Positions 41,483 to 49,695 of a stretch of DNA of 64,000 bases are shown piece by piece; position 1 is the stretch's first letter; each line of letters opens with the position of its first letter. The notes below the pieces were generated by a model that was not told the DNA's origin, did no database searches, and saw nothing but the letters and a program-made list of their open reading frames with translations. The DNA comes from Elusimicrobiota bacterium (GTDB lineage: Bacteria > Elusimicrobiota > UBA8919). Where the stretch lies: assembly GCA_016928195.1 (NCBI GenBank), contig JAFGLF010000044.1, positions 186,001-250,000 on the forward strand, read 5' to 3'. The translations under genes and the position numbers were made by a program.

Positions 41483-43336
41483 ATGAAAAAATTAACATTA
41501 CCTATCACAATACTGGCATTTATAGCAATAATCTGCTTTGGTATTTACTGGACAATACAATTTCTAAAAACGGATATTTTCTTATCTACAGAGAAAAAAG
41601 CATATTATCACTGGGAGTTTGTAAGGATATCCGCAAGAATTAAAAATAAAAAATTGTTTGAAGAATATAAAACCAAACTATTATATGTTTCTGTATTCAA
41701 AAATAAAAATAAGATACTCACCATTGGCAATCTAACAAAAATTCCACTAAAATACAACAAAACAAAAATGATCTGGGAAGGCAACTGGCCATGCCCGTGG
41801 AACGCAGCTGACGGCAAATACCATGTTGAACCGTTGATTGTAGAAGATATAAAGTATTCAGCAAAGAAATTTTTTATTACACGCCGAAAAATAAAAAAAA
41901 GTTTTAACCCGGGATTCGGAGTTTTAACATTCGAAAGTGCCACATCTGTTTCAAAAGTAAAAATGAAAAACCCCAATGGTAAAACAACCAACTGGATGGG
42001 TATGCTCGACTGGACAGAATTTATCGGTGCAGATGCTTTCTGGTACCTTGCGGGCCAGACAAATGCAAAAACCACAAACCCGGACGAACATTTTCCATGG
42101 GTAGAAAGAAACATGTCCCAAATCCCGGAAATCGGAGAAGAAGCCCACAACCGCGGACTAAAATTCGGCGCATATATAATATCATTTCTTACATACGGGC
42201 ACAGATATAAAAACTATCAATATTCTTATGCATATGATTCCGAGAATGGCGGGCCTATTAAAACACGGGGAATTTCGATTGCTGATGAAAAAAGGGTATC
42301 AGATATCATAAAACTTGTAAAGATTTTTAATGAAAGACCGGAAATAGATTATATCGGTCTTGATTATATAAGAAATACTCAGGGCGGATATGAGCTGGTA
42401 AATGAGTTCGTTGAAGAAATGAATGTAAGGGTCCCGGACAGATGGGAGAAATTTAACGGCACACAACGAATTGCCTGGCTGGCAAACGAAAAAGCTTTAC
42501 GGCGGGATATGAATCTTATAGACCAGTGGCAATGGTGGCGGGCACACAAAGTTTCAAAAATAATAAAAAGGATTACTTCTGAAGTAAACCTCAAAAAACC
42601 GTTATGGGTTTTTATCTTAACATGGGAAAAAGGATGGCAGCACGGACAAGACTCTGTAATGTTCAGTGATGCCGGTGCGGATATAATTGCTTTAATGTTG
42701 TATGAAGCCACAAGGAACCAATTCGACATACTGCTGGATGAATGGCATAATTATCTGAAAAAAGGCAATGCTAACCTTTTACCCGGAAATGTTATCGATT
42801 GGCCGCTGCATCAAAAAACATTAAATCCGCCGGGACCGGAGGAATTTTATACCCGTATAATCGATGCTACAAAAAAAATATATAACGATTCGGCTGCCGA
42901 GGGCGTTTTTATTCATGATCTGGCAAGAGCACTATGGGGAAGAACAGCACCTTATACAACAAAAGAATGGCTGCTTGCGGGTGCCGCAGCAATAACCGAA
43001 ATGAGGCGTTTAAACGGTCTCCTGCCTGTGGCTATAGAAATAAACATTCCGGAAAAAGTAAAAATAAAAGAAGAATTTCCGATATCTGTCGTATTGAAAA
43101 ATACTTCCTATAAAAAACAAAAAAACCTTCTGATAAAACCTTATTTAATCGGAGGAACTATTATTAATGACGAACAAAATATTAATGAACTAGGCCCTAA
43201 AAAAAGCAAAACAATAACTTTTAAAGGTATTATTAAAACACCGGCATGGCAAAAAAACCTGAAAAATATGGCCGCAGTACAGGTTAAAAACAATAATAAA
43301 AATTCCACTGTTTTTAAATATGTTACCACAAAATAA
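41483..43336 (+). CDS. Membrane-anchored putative glycoside-hydrolase-like TIM-barrel protein
   Basis: A 617-residue protein with an N-terminal membrane anchor (about 5-25), a beta domain (about 30-130) and a barrel-like region (about 135-510) containing FGVLTFESA, FGAYIISFLTYGH, YIGLDYIRNT, LWVFILTWEKGWQHG, GADIIALMLY and GVFIHDLARALWG. This resembles GHL-type barrels related to alpha-amylase-like proteins. The final domain (about 515-617) is a CARDB/Ig-like sheet. No characterised family recognised. ATG 41483 is preferred to GTG 41465. Confidence 0.6.
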   Translation: MKKLTLPITILAFIAIICFGIYWTIQFLKTDIFLSTEKKAYYHWEFVRISARIKNKKLFEEYKTKLLYVSVFKNKNKILTIGNLTKIPLKYNKTKMIWEGNWPCPWNAADGKYHVEPLIVEDIKYSAKKFFITRRKIKKSFNPGFGVLTFESATSVSKVKMKNPNGKTTNWMGMLDWTEFIGADAFWYLAGQTNAKTTNPDEHFPWVERNMSQIPEIGEEAHNRGLKFGAYIISFLTYGHRYKNYQYSYAYDSENGGPIKTRGISIADEKRVSDIIKLVKIFNERPEIDYIGLDYIRNTQGGYELVNEFVEEMNVRVPDRWEKFNGTQRIAWLANEKALRRDMNLIDQWQWWRAHKVSKIIKRITSEVNLKKPLWVFILTWEKGWQHGQDSVMFSDAGADIIALMLYEATRNQFDILLDEWHNYLKKGNANLLPGNVIDWPLHQKTLNPPGPEEFYTRIIDATKKIYNDSAAEGVFIHDLARALWGRTAPYTTKEWLLAGAAAITEMRRLNGLLPVAIEINIPEKVKIKEEFPISVVLKNTSYKKQKNLLIKPYLIGGTIINDEQNINELGPKKSKTITFKGIIKTPAWQKNLKNMAAVQVKNNNKNSTVFKYVTTK

Positions 43337-43374
43337 CCCGGCCCTTTCATAGGGCTTCAGATAAAATTATTGCT

Positions 43375-43917
43375 ATGAAACAAGATATTAACTCGTCTTT
43401 TATATTTAAAACTTGGGCTAAAAAAGGGCTGGGCATACTATTTCTGTTTTTTTATTCTGCTGTAACTTTATATGCAGAGACTTACAGTTCTTCCAGGAAT
43501 ATCGAAGACTTTGAAAACAAACTGAAGGAACAGCAAAAAGAATACAGAGAATCAAAAAAAGAAAAAAATGAAAAAGAAAAGAAAAAACTTATATACATTG
43601 AACCTTTTTGCAGGAACCTGGCAAAGTCAGTTACATACTGGGAAATGACAGCCGAAGAAATACAGGAATGCAAAAATAACGGGTTCGGATATAGTGAAGT
43701 TATCAAGGTTATCCTGATATCGAAAAAGGCAGATAGAAAGCTGGATGATATTATAAAAAGAAGGCGAAGCGGAGATAGTTTTAAAAAAATTGCTGAAAGA
43801 TACAAGGTTGATTATGAAGAAATCAAAAAAGAAACAAAAAAAATCCGAAAGGAGGTACACCCCCACACCAACGGTCAATCTATTGGTGCGAGGGTAAATA
43901 CGTATGGAACGAAATAA
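43375..43917 (+). CDS. Secreted Lys/Glu-rich helical protein of unknown function
   Basis: A 180-residue protein. After a hydrophobic signal (about 17-36, GLGILFLFFYSAVTLYA) comes a charged coiled-coil-like stretch (ENKLKEQQKEYRESKKEK). A region with GFGYSEVIKVILISKKA and RRRSGDSFKKIAERYKVD looks like short helical repeats. The last residues HPHTNGQSIGARV are encoded by the 35-bp palindromic element plus its target duplication (43860-43898). It overlaps sppA by 14 bases. No family recognised. Confidence 0.6.
   Translation: MKQDINSSFIFKTWAKKGLGILFLFFYSAVTLYAETYSSSRNIEDFENKLKEQQKEYRESKKEKNEKEKKKLIYIEPFCRNLAKSVTYWEMTAEEIQECKNNGFGYSEVIKVILISKKADRKLDDIIKRRRSGDSFKKIAERYKVDYEEIKKETKKIRKEVHPHTNGQSIGARVNTYGTK
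43848..43856 (+). promoter_or_regulatory. Strong Shine-Dalgarno separated from the sppA start by the 35-bp element
   Basis: AAAGGAGGT lies 47 bases upstream of ATG 43904. Removing the 35-bp element and one copy of the 4-bp duplication would leave 8 bases between them, a normal spacing. Confidence 0.55.
43860..43894 (+). repeat. 35-bp palindromic element, copy A
   Basis: Terminal inverted repeats CCCCCACACCAA / TTGGTGCGAGGG. Flanked by TACA (43856-43859) and TAAA (43895-43898), a likely 4-bp duplication with one change. 27 of 35 positions match copy B at 46739. Confidence 0.75.
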
Positions 43918-44830
43918 ACTGGCAACATTTATTGCAATCCTATTTTTCATATCTGTCTGTTTTGGAATCTGGATTGTTATTTCACAGCCGTCATCCAAAA
44001 AATCAAAAAAACCCGCTATCCAGATTTCGAAAAACAAAATCGCAGTTGTTCATATTTACGGACCTATACGGACATCTATGTCCTCATCCGATTTATTCTC
44101 ACGGGATTCCGATAAGATTGTAAAACGCTTAAAAAACCTGAACGAAAAAGCATCAGTAAAAGCAGTTATCCTAAGGATTAATTCCCCGGGCGGAACTGTC
44201 GCTTCGGTTCAGGAAATTTATTCAGAAGTACTAAAACTTAGAAAAAACGGAAAATTTGTTGTTGCTTCTCTTTCAGATATTGCTGCATCAGGCGGATATT
44301 ATATTGCTGCTGCAGCCGACAAAATAGTGGCCAATCCCGGAACTCTTACCGGTTCAATAGGGGTTATTCTTGAATTAGGCAATTTTTCCGAGCTGATGAA
44401 AAAAATAGGAGTAAAAATAGAAACAATTAAATCCGGTAAACATAAGGATATTGGAAATTTCTCAAGGGATATGACACCCGAGGAAAGAAATCTTCTGCAG
44501 GAACTTATTAACGATGCTTATGAACAGTTTTTATCTGCCGTAATTACCGGACGGAAACTGGAAGAAGATAAAGCACGTAAATTAGCAGACGGAAGAATTT
44601 TTACCGGAATGCAGGCAAAAAAAGCCGGACTCATCGATACACTCGGCGGTTTCGATAAAGCGGTTGAAGAAGCAAAAAAACTGGCAAATTTAAAGGGTGA
44701 CGTAAAAATAATATCCGATGCGGAACAATGGGAAAAAATATTTGATTTTATCCCGTCAGGATTTGAAGAAAAACTATTTTCAAAAATCGTCCCTAAGACA
44801 AGCATAAGATTTGAGTACATTTTGGAGTAA
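43904..44830 (+). CDS. sppA: Signal peptide peptidase SppA, short (67K-half) type
   Basis: A 308-residue protein with an N-terminal transmembrane helix (about 9-28). INSPGG, SDIAASGGYYIA (catalytic Ser) and IKSGKHKDIG (catalytic Lys) are the S49 motifs. It degrades leftover signal peptides in the membrane, facing the periplasm. ATG 43904 overlaps the upstream gene. The obvious Shine-Dalgarno is 47 bases away, beyond a palindromic element. Confidence 0.92.
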   Translation: MERNKLATFIAILFFISVCFGIWIVISQPSSKKSKKPAIQISKNKIAVVHIYGPIRTSMSSSDLFSRDSDKIVKRLKNLNEKASVKAVILRINSPGGTVASVQEIYSEVLKLRKNGKFVVASLSDIAASGGYYIAAAADKIVANPGTLTGSIGVILELGNFSELMKKIGVKIETIKSGKHKDIGNFSRDMTPEERNLLQELINDAYEQFLSAVITGRKLEEDKARKLADGRIFTGMQAKKAGLIDTLGGFDKAVEEAKKLANLKGDVKIISDAEQWEKIFDFIPSGFEEKLFSKIVPKTSIRFEYILE

Positions 44831-44946
44831 CGAACGCGAATACACGCAAATAGAGAGGCAACGCGAATATTCGTCCGCCGCGACTCGCCTCGCTTAAGCA
44901 AGAGCGGAGCGGGCGGATTTGATTCGCGATTATTAGCGTTAATGAA
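44831..44946 (+). repeat. CGCGAATA-word repeat gap
   Basis: ACGCGAATACACGCAAATAG and TCGCGATTATTAGCG words with inverse symmetry. A CCGCCGCG...GGGCGG palindrome is split by ACTCGCCTCGCTTAAGCAAG and adjoining bases. Related sequence at 49192-49290. Confidence 0.6.
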
Positions 44947-45501
44947 ATGAGGCAATTCGAATTTATCTTATCATTGTTAGATAAACCAAAAGAAACTATC
45001 GATTCAATTATTATCGAGCGGCCGGTATTGCTCGGATTTATCATTTTTATTTTTGCAAATTTCAGTTTCATAATTTCAAATTCTATCTTATTTAATACCG
45101 GCCAAAATACCGTTATTTTGACGCTATTGCTTAGTTTGATAATAAATCTTTTGTTTTTGGCAGCTTTTTCATGTGAATTCCACTTCGTGGCAGAACTGCT
45201 TAAGGGAAGAGGAAATATTATATCGCTCTTTATACTTCTGAATTTTTCGCTTGCACCGTTATTATTACTAATTCCTTCGGCAATAATAGGTAAATTCATC
45301 GGACCGGTATTTAATTGCCTGGCAACTATGATTTTATTTGCCTGGTCTATTTATTTAGTTATAAATTCAATTAAAATACTTTACAGCTTTTCTACAGCAA
45401 AAAGTGTATTTGTGGTTCTTTCACCGTTTATAATCATATCTTTAGTTTTTGCTCTGCTTATGTTTATTTCTATTGCCGGCATTATCTCGCTTTCTTTATG
45501 A
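44947..45501 (+). CDS. Yip1-domain membrane protein
   Basis: A 184-residue protein with about five hydrophobic helices. The N-terminal EFILSLLDKPKETID, helices such as LGFIIFIFANFSFII and a central KGRGNIISLFILLNFSLAPLLL match bacterial Yip1/YIF1-family proteins. Function unknown. The next gene starts 46 bases downstream. Confidence 0.7.
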   Translation: MRQFEFILSLLDKPKETIDSIIIERPVLLGFIIFIFANFSFIISNSILFNTGQNTVILTLLLSLIINLLFLAAFSCEFHFVAELLKGRGNIISLFILLNFSLAPLLLLIPSAIIGKFIGPVFNCLATMILFAWSIYLVINSIKILYSFSTAKSVFVVLSPFIIISLVFALLMFISIAGIISLSL

Positions 45502-45547
45502 CCCTTCCGCCTGTTCGCAGCAGATGCGGGGGAAAAACCTAATTCAT

Positions 45548-46435
45548 ATGGCTGACTTTTCAAAACTCCTTGAAAGTTGTACTATATGTCCAAGAAACTG
45601 TAAGGTTAACCGTCTTAAAAATGAACTTGGTTTCTGTAAAATCGGAAAAAATCCGAAAGTTTCGTCATATAACCTGCATTTTGGGGAGGAACCTCCTGTT
45701 TCCGGATATAACGGGTCCGGTACCATTTTTTTTACCGGATGTAATTTAAAATGCGTATTCTGTCAGAATTACCCGATATCCCAGCTTAACCACGGCAACG
45801 AAATCAGTATAAAAAAGCTGGCAGAAATAATGATATATCTGCAGAAACAAAATGCACATAATATAAATTTTGTAACACCTACTCATGTTATCCCGCAAAT
45901 ACTTGAAGGACTTGTAACGGCAAAAAAAGACGGACTAAAAATTCCTATTGTCTATAATTCCGGGGGCTATGAAAAAGTGGATACGTTAAAATTACTTAAT
46001 GGTATTGTAGATATTTATATGCCGGATGCAAAATACTCGGATAACAAAATGGCAGAAAAATATTCGAATGCCCCGGATTACTGGGAATACAATAAACAGG
46101 TACTAAAGGAAATGCACAGACAGGTCGGAGAATTGCAGGTAAAAAACGGTATCGCAACAAAAGGCCTTTTAATAAGACACCTGGTCCTGCCGGAAAATAT
46201 TGCCGGTTCCGAAAAGGTATTTAAATTTATTTCGGAAGAAATATCCAAAAAAACATATATGAGTATTATGGCACAGTATCATCCTGCCGCCTTTAACGAG
46301 CCTCGCCTTCGGCGGGCAAATCATGCGGATGATTTTGATGAATTAACGCGAAAAATTACAGAAAAAGAATATAATGCTGCTTTAAAATCGGCAGACGACT
46401 ATGGACTAACACGGGGATGGAGACAGGAGCTGTAG
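45548..46435 (+). CDS. Radical SAM protein, pyruvate-formate-lyase-activating-enzyme-like (PflX type)
   Basis: A 295-residue protein. An N-terminal Cys-rich segment CTICPRNCKVNR...GFCKIG precedes FFTGCNLKCVFCQNYPIS, the CxxxCxxC radical SAM cluster. GGYEKVDTLKLL and YMPDAKYSD follow the family pattern. Near residue 255 the sequence QYHPA is followed by NEPRLRRANHADD, where relatives have a short loop; this piece is encoded by a GCCTCGCC/GGCGGGC repeat (46302-46319). Substrate unknown. ATG 45548 is used rather than the longer frame, which overlaps the previous gene. Confidence 0.85.
   Translation: MADFSKLLESCTICPRNCKVNRLKNELGFCKIGKNPKVSSYNLHFGEEPPVSGYNGSGTIFFTGCNLKCVFCQNYPISQLNHGNEISIKKLAEIMIYLQKQNAHNINFVTPTHVIPQILEGLVTAKKDGLKIPIVYNSGGYEKVDTLKLLNGIVDIYMPDAKYSDNKMAEKYSNAPDYWEYNKQVLKEMHRQVGELQVKNGIATKGLLIRHLVLPENIAGSEKVFKFISEEISKKTYMSIMAQYHPAAFNEPRLRRANHADDFDELTRKITEKEYNAALKSADDYGLTRGWRQEL
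46302..46319 (+). repeat. Palindromic GC-rich piece inside the radical SAM gene
   Basis: GCCTCGCCTTCGGCGGGC, a hairpin-forming repeat of the same style as those in intergenic gaps. It is carried in frame. Confidence 0.5.
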
Positions 46436-46457
46436 CCCTTCGACAAGCTCAGGGCAA
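46436..46457 (+). repeat. CCTTCGACAAGCTCAGG motif
   Basis: CCCTTCGACAAGCTCAGGGC, a widely distributed bacterial and metagenomic palindromic repeat motif, immediately before element E11. Confidence 0.6.
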
Positions 46458-46580
46458 GATAGCAGAGATAAAGCAAAGCCGTATCGCTGGAATCGGTCCG
46501 CCAGCCGGCGGATTCATCGCCGGTATCAGATGTTAAAATCGCTGGTATCGGCCGTTTATCGCTGTAATCATATTTTTATG
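46458..46580 (+). repeat. GATAAA/TTTATC element E11, supplies endonuclease V start
   Basis: 5' word GATAGCAGAGATAAA; several 3' units, one interrupted by CCGCCAGCCGGCGGA. Final TTTATCGCTGTAATCATATT then TTTATG with ATG 46578, near identical to the end of E8. Confidence 0.85.
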
Positions 46581-47291
46581 AAGATAAAAAATAAGTTTGA
46601 GATGCCGGATGATATCCGGAAGGCAAAAATCATTCAGCAGAACCTTATAAGCAAAGTGGTATTAAAAAGTGATTTTGAGGACATATCTCAAATAAAAACC
46701 GTTGCAGGCTGTGATGTTTCGTATTCACCCAGGATTTACCCCCGCAACAATGATAAGTCTATTGGTGTGGGGGTTTATGCTGCAATTGTCGTTTTGGATT
46801 TTTCTACTTTAAAAATTCTAGAAACTGTGAGGATTAAATATAAAGGCGGATTTACATTTCCATATATCCCCGGATATCTTTCTTTCAGAGAGGGGCCTGT
46901 TTTATTGGAAGCAATCAAAAAGTTAAAAACGGAACCCGATGTCTTTATATTTGACGGCCAGGGAATAGCTCATCCGAGAGGCATAGGGATAGCATCACAC
47001 ATGGGTGTCATAATCGATAAACCGTGTATCGGCTGTGCTAAATCGCTTTTATACGGTAATTACGAGGAGCCTCCTCCTGGGTTAAAGGGTGCATATACTT
47101 TCCTGAAAGATGATGCAGGAACTCTTATTGGTATCTGTATGCGCTCAAAAAAATTTACAAAACCCATATTTATCTCACAGGGACATAAAATAGGTATACG
47201 CATCAGTGCGGATATAATCTTCGGATGCCTTACAAAATACCGTATACCGGAACCTCTGCGTCTGGCTCACATTGAGGCAAACAAACGGTGA
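46578..47291 (+). CDS. nfi: Endonuclease V with an in-frame palindromic-element insertion
   Basis: A 237-residue protein. AGCDVSY (metal-binding Asp), GGFTFPYIPGYLSFREGP, FDGQGIAHPRGIGIASHMG and KSLLYG are the endonuclease V motifs. It nicks DNA near deaminated bases (deoxyinosine). Between AGCDVSY and the next strand AAIVVLD, the chain contains YPRNNDKSIGVGV, 13 residues encoded by a 35-bp palindromic element plus a 4-bp duplication. The frame is intact and catalytic motifs are present, so activity is plausible. Starts at the ATG of E11; the TGA lies in a following repeat. Confidence 0.92.
   Translation: MKIKNKFEMPDDIRKAKIIQQNLISKVVLKSDFEDISQIKTVAGCDVSYSPRIYPRNNDKSIGVGVYAAIVVLDFSTLKILETVRIKYKGGFTFPYIPGYLSFREGPVLLEAIKKLKTEPDVFIFDGQGIAHPRGIGIASHMGVIIDKPCIGCAKSLLYGNYEEPPPGLKGAYTFLKDDAGTLIGICMRSKKFTKPIFISQGHKIGIRISADIIFGCLTKYRIPEPLRLAHIEANKR
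46739..46773 (+). repeat. 35-bp palindromic element, copy B, inside endonuclease V
   Basis: Arms CCCCCGCAACAA / TTGGTGTGGGGG. Exact TTTA direct repeats on both sides (46735-46738 and 46774-46777). 35+4=39 bases, so the reading frame is kept. Confidence 0.8.
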
Positions 47292-47420
47292 TACGGAAAT
47301 ACGTTGATACGAAATATATTGGGAACACGGTAGAAACACAATAGAAATACGATAGAAACACGGTGGAAACACAGTTGAAATACAATGGAAACACGTTGAT
47401 ACGCTGATAAGAATGAAAAG
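47289..47420 (+). repeat. GATACG and GAAACACGGTA tandem-word element
   Basis: TGATACGGAAATACGTTGAT and then about seven degenerate copies of GGAAACACGGTA/AGAAATACGAT. It starts with the endonuclease V stop codon. Confidence 0.65.
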
Positions 47421-47465
47421 ATGTATCACCGTAATCTTTATTTTTATCGTTGGTATCAGTAGTTA
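47421..47465 (+). repeat. GATAAA/TTTATC element E12 (3' arm only)
   Basis: ATGTATCACCGTAATC and TTTTTATCGTTGGTATCAG. It lies just before the galT promoter rather than at a start codon. Confidence 0.6.
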
Positions 47466-47472
47466 AATAAAA

Positions 47473-47501
47473 TTGACATAATTAGAAAAAATTTATATAA
47501 T
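47473..47501 (+). promoter_or_regulatory. Consensus sigma70 promoter for galT
   Basis: TTGACA (47473-47478), 17-base spacer, TATAAT (47496-47501): a perfect consensus match. Expected start near 47508, leaving a leader of about 60 bases. Confidence 0.75.
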
Positions 47502-47567
47502 TTTGGTATTACGAATTGCCGCAAATCAATATTTGCGGATATTTGCGTTTTTATCGAGGATAAAAAT

Positions 47568-48584
47568 ATGCCTGAGTTACGACGGGATTTAATAACACAA
47601 AAATGGATTATAACGGGAATGCGGAGCAAGGAAAAGTTTCTGGAATCATTGAATCCTTTCCAAAAGAAAACTACCAACGGATGTTTTTTTTGTGAAAAAA
47701 ACGAAAAAAATACTCTTCCGGAAATATATGCAATAAGAAAACCAGGCACACAGCCGGACACACCGGGCTGGCAGGTTAGGGTCGTGCCGTCCAAAGCAGC
47801 AGCATTCAAAATCGAAGGTGATATAGGCAAAGAAGGTCATGGAATCTATGACCTGATGAACAACATAGGTGCACACGAACTTATTGTAGAAACACCGCAG
47901 CACGTAAAAAATATCTGTGACTTGCCTATCGAACAAATAGTGCTTGTTTTAAAAGTTTATCAGATACGGCTACGTGACCTTGATAATGACGACCGCTTAC
48001 GTTATGGTTTAATATTTAAAAATCAAAGACCAAAATCGCCTTATAGAATCGGACATTCTCATTCACAGTTTGCTGCTCTACCATTAACCCCGAAAATACT
48101 AAAAGAAGAATTAACATCTTCAAGGGAATATTTCGCATACAAAGAAAGATGCCTCTTTTGCGATATTATTCGTCAGGAACAAAGAGATGTAAAACGAATC
48201 ATAGAAGAGAATGCAGATTATATTTCGTTTGTGCCGTTTGCAACAAAATTCCCGTTTGAATTATTCATATTGCCGAAAAAACATAATGCCGACTATTGTG
48301 CTGAAAACGAATCATCCCTGAAAAACCTTGCACAAATTTTAAAAGCATCGCTGGGCAAGATATCAGTCGCTCTAAACGACCCGCCATTGAATTACGTACT
48401 GCATACTATACCATACATGAGAAAAAAACAGGGTTACTGGGAAACAATTCATAACGATTTTCACTGGCATATCGAAGTATATCCCCAAATGACCGAAACT
48501 ATGGGTTTTGAATCCGGGTCCGGATTCCACATTCAGCCTCTTTTACCTGAAATATGTGCAGAAATACTAAGAGATGCAAAATAG
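47568..48584 (+). CDS. galT: Galactose-1-phosphate uridylyltransferase
   Basis: A 338-residue HIT-superfamily enzyme. PELRRDLITQKWIITG opens the protein; CFFCEKNE and RCLFCDII are Cys motifs of the zinc site. GHSHSQFAALPL carries the active-site His (His-x-His-x-x), and FHWHIEVYPQ is the C-terminal metal region. It transfers UMP between hexose phosphates in the Leloir pathway, consistent with the sugar-degradation genes elsewhere here. It overlaps the next gene by 31 bases. Confidence 0.92.
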   Translation: MPELRRDLITQKWIITGMRSKEKFLESLNPFQKKTTNGCFFCEKNEKNTLPEIYAIRKPGTQPDTPGWQVRVVPSKAAAFKIEGDIGKEGHGIYDLMNNIGAHELIVETPQHVKNICDLPIEQIVLVLKVYQIRLRDLDNDDRLRYGLIFKNQRPKSPYRIGHSHSQFAALPLTPKILKEELTSSREYFAYKERCLFCDIIRQEQRDVKRIIEENADYISFVPFATKFPFELFILPKKHNADYCAENESSLKNLAQILKASLGKISVALNDPPLNYVLHTIPYMRKKQGYWETIHNDFHWHIEVYPQMTETMGFESGSGFHIQPLLPEICAEILRDAK

Positions 48585-49216
48585 TATCATCGTCAGTTAT
48601 ACGGAATTTTGACCGGATTGCCGTTGATAAATTCTTAATACCTTCCGTTATATTGATGGAAAACGCAGGAAAAAATACTGCGGATATCATTTTGAAAAAA
48701 TATCGCCCTAAAAATGCGGCTATATTTTCCGGAGGCGGAAACAACGGCGGAGACGGATTCGTGATTGCCAGGCATCTTTTCAATAATAACGTAAAGGTGA
48801 AAGTTTTTACAATGCAGAACAAAAACAAATATTCGGGTGATGCGCTTGTAAATTTAAATATACTTCAAAGAATGAAAATCCCTGTTATCAATTCAAATTC
48901 GATTCGTTTCGATACTCTGGCAAAAACCAACCTGATTGTTGATGCTTTATTGGGTACCGGTACAAAAGGAAAAATACGGGAATCATATAAGAATGTTATT
49001 GATAAAATAAATTCACTCGGGAAGCCTGTTGTCTCGGTTGATATCCCGTCAGGTATAGATGCAGATACCGGTTTAAATCTGGGATCCGCCGTAAAAGCAT
49101 CAACTACCGTTACTATGGCAGCAATTAAAAAGGGATTAACTGTGAAAGATGGTAAAAAATACTCCGGTAAAATCTTTGTTGTCGATATCGGAATAACCGC
49201 GAATACACGCAAATAG
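48554..49216 (+). CDS. nnrE: NAD(P)H-hydrate epimerase (YjeF N-terminal domain)
   Basis: A 220-residue protein. VILMENAGKNTADII, FSGGGNNGGDGFVIARHL and VSVDIPSGIDADTGL are the YjeF_N motifs. It interconverts R and S forms of damaged NAD(P)HX. Many bacteria fuse this to the dehydratase NnrD; here only the epimerase half is present. The last residues (ANTRK) and stop come from a CGCGAATACACGCAAATAG repeat. ATG 48554 overlaps galT; no better start is visible. Confidence 0.9.
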   Translation: MCRNTKRCKIVSSSVIRNFDRIAVDKFLIPSVILMENAGKNTADIILKKYRPKNAAIFSGGGNNGGDGFVIARHLFNNNVKVKVFTMQNKNKYSGDALVNLNILQRMKIPVINSNSIRFDTLAKTNLIVDALLGTGTKGKIRESYKNVIDKINSLGKPVVSVDIPSGIDADTGLNLGSAVKASTTVTMAAIKKGLTVKDGKKYSGKIFVVDIGITANTRK

Positions 49217-49285
49217 AGAAACAACGCGAATATTCGCGAATATTTGCGTTCGATTAGCGACAATTCGCGTGTGAGCGGAGCGAAT
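49217..49285 (+). repeat. CGCGAATATTCGCG repeat gap
   Basis: ACGCGAATATTCGCGAATAT and TTGCGTTCGATTAGCGACAA words; same family as 44831-44946. Confidence 0.6.
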
Positions 49286-49295
49286 AGGGGGTGAT
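49286..49295 (+). promoter_or_regulatory. Near-consensus Shine-Dalgarno AGGGGGTGAT
   Basis: Differs by one base from AGGAGGTGAT and lies 4 bases upstream of ATG 49300, which decides the start of the Lrp-type gene over GTG 49291 and ATG 49294. Confidence 0.7.
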
Positions 49296-49299
49296 GAAA

Positions 49300-49539
49300 A
49301 TGGCGATAGCTTCTGGACTTGTATTGGTTAAAGTTACTGCAGGTAAAGAAAAACAGGCGCTTGATAAATTAAGAAATAAAAAAGGTATTACTCATATAAG
49401 TGCGGTATTGGGAAGATGGGATATGGTTATAGACGTTGAAGCTAGTAATCCCCAGGAATTGGCGGACCTTGTAGTTAATAAGATACGCAAAACCCCGGGC
49501 ATTGCCAGTACGGAAACATTGCTGACAACAGCAATCTAA
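49300..49539 (+). CDS. Stand-alone Lrp/AsnC ligand-binding (RAM) domain protein
   Basis: A 79-residue protein. ASGLVLVKVTAGKEKQALDKL and GRWDMVIDVEASNPQELADLV with GIASTETLL match the C-terminal effector domain of Lrp/AsnC regulators, without the HTH. Such stand-alone domains form oligomers and bind amino acids; the regulatory target is unknown. Confidence 0.85.
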   Translation: MAIASGLVLVKVTAGKEKQALDKLRNKKGITHISAVLGRWDMVIDVEASNPQELADLVVNKIRKTPGIASTETLLTTAI

Positions 49540-49559
49540 TTAGAAGAACGCAAATGAAT

Positions 49560-49680
49560 GAACGTTGATATGTTGATATGCTGATACGTAGACCCGCCTG
49601 ACCAAGACAGTCGGGCAGGTATGTAAAAACCTTCAACCGTATCACCGTATTTCCGTATCATCGTATTCTTTCGCGAAGTG
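49560..49680 (+). repeat. GATACG/CGTATC element
   Basis: Begins GTTGATATGTTGATATGCTG as at 40803. Middle GACCCGCCTGACC...GGGCAGG; 3' side CAACCGTATCACCGTATTTC and CGTATCATCGTATTC. Confidence 0.7.
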
Positions 49681-49695
49681 AACAAGGGGGGAGAT

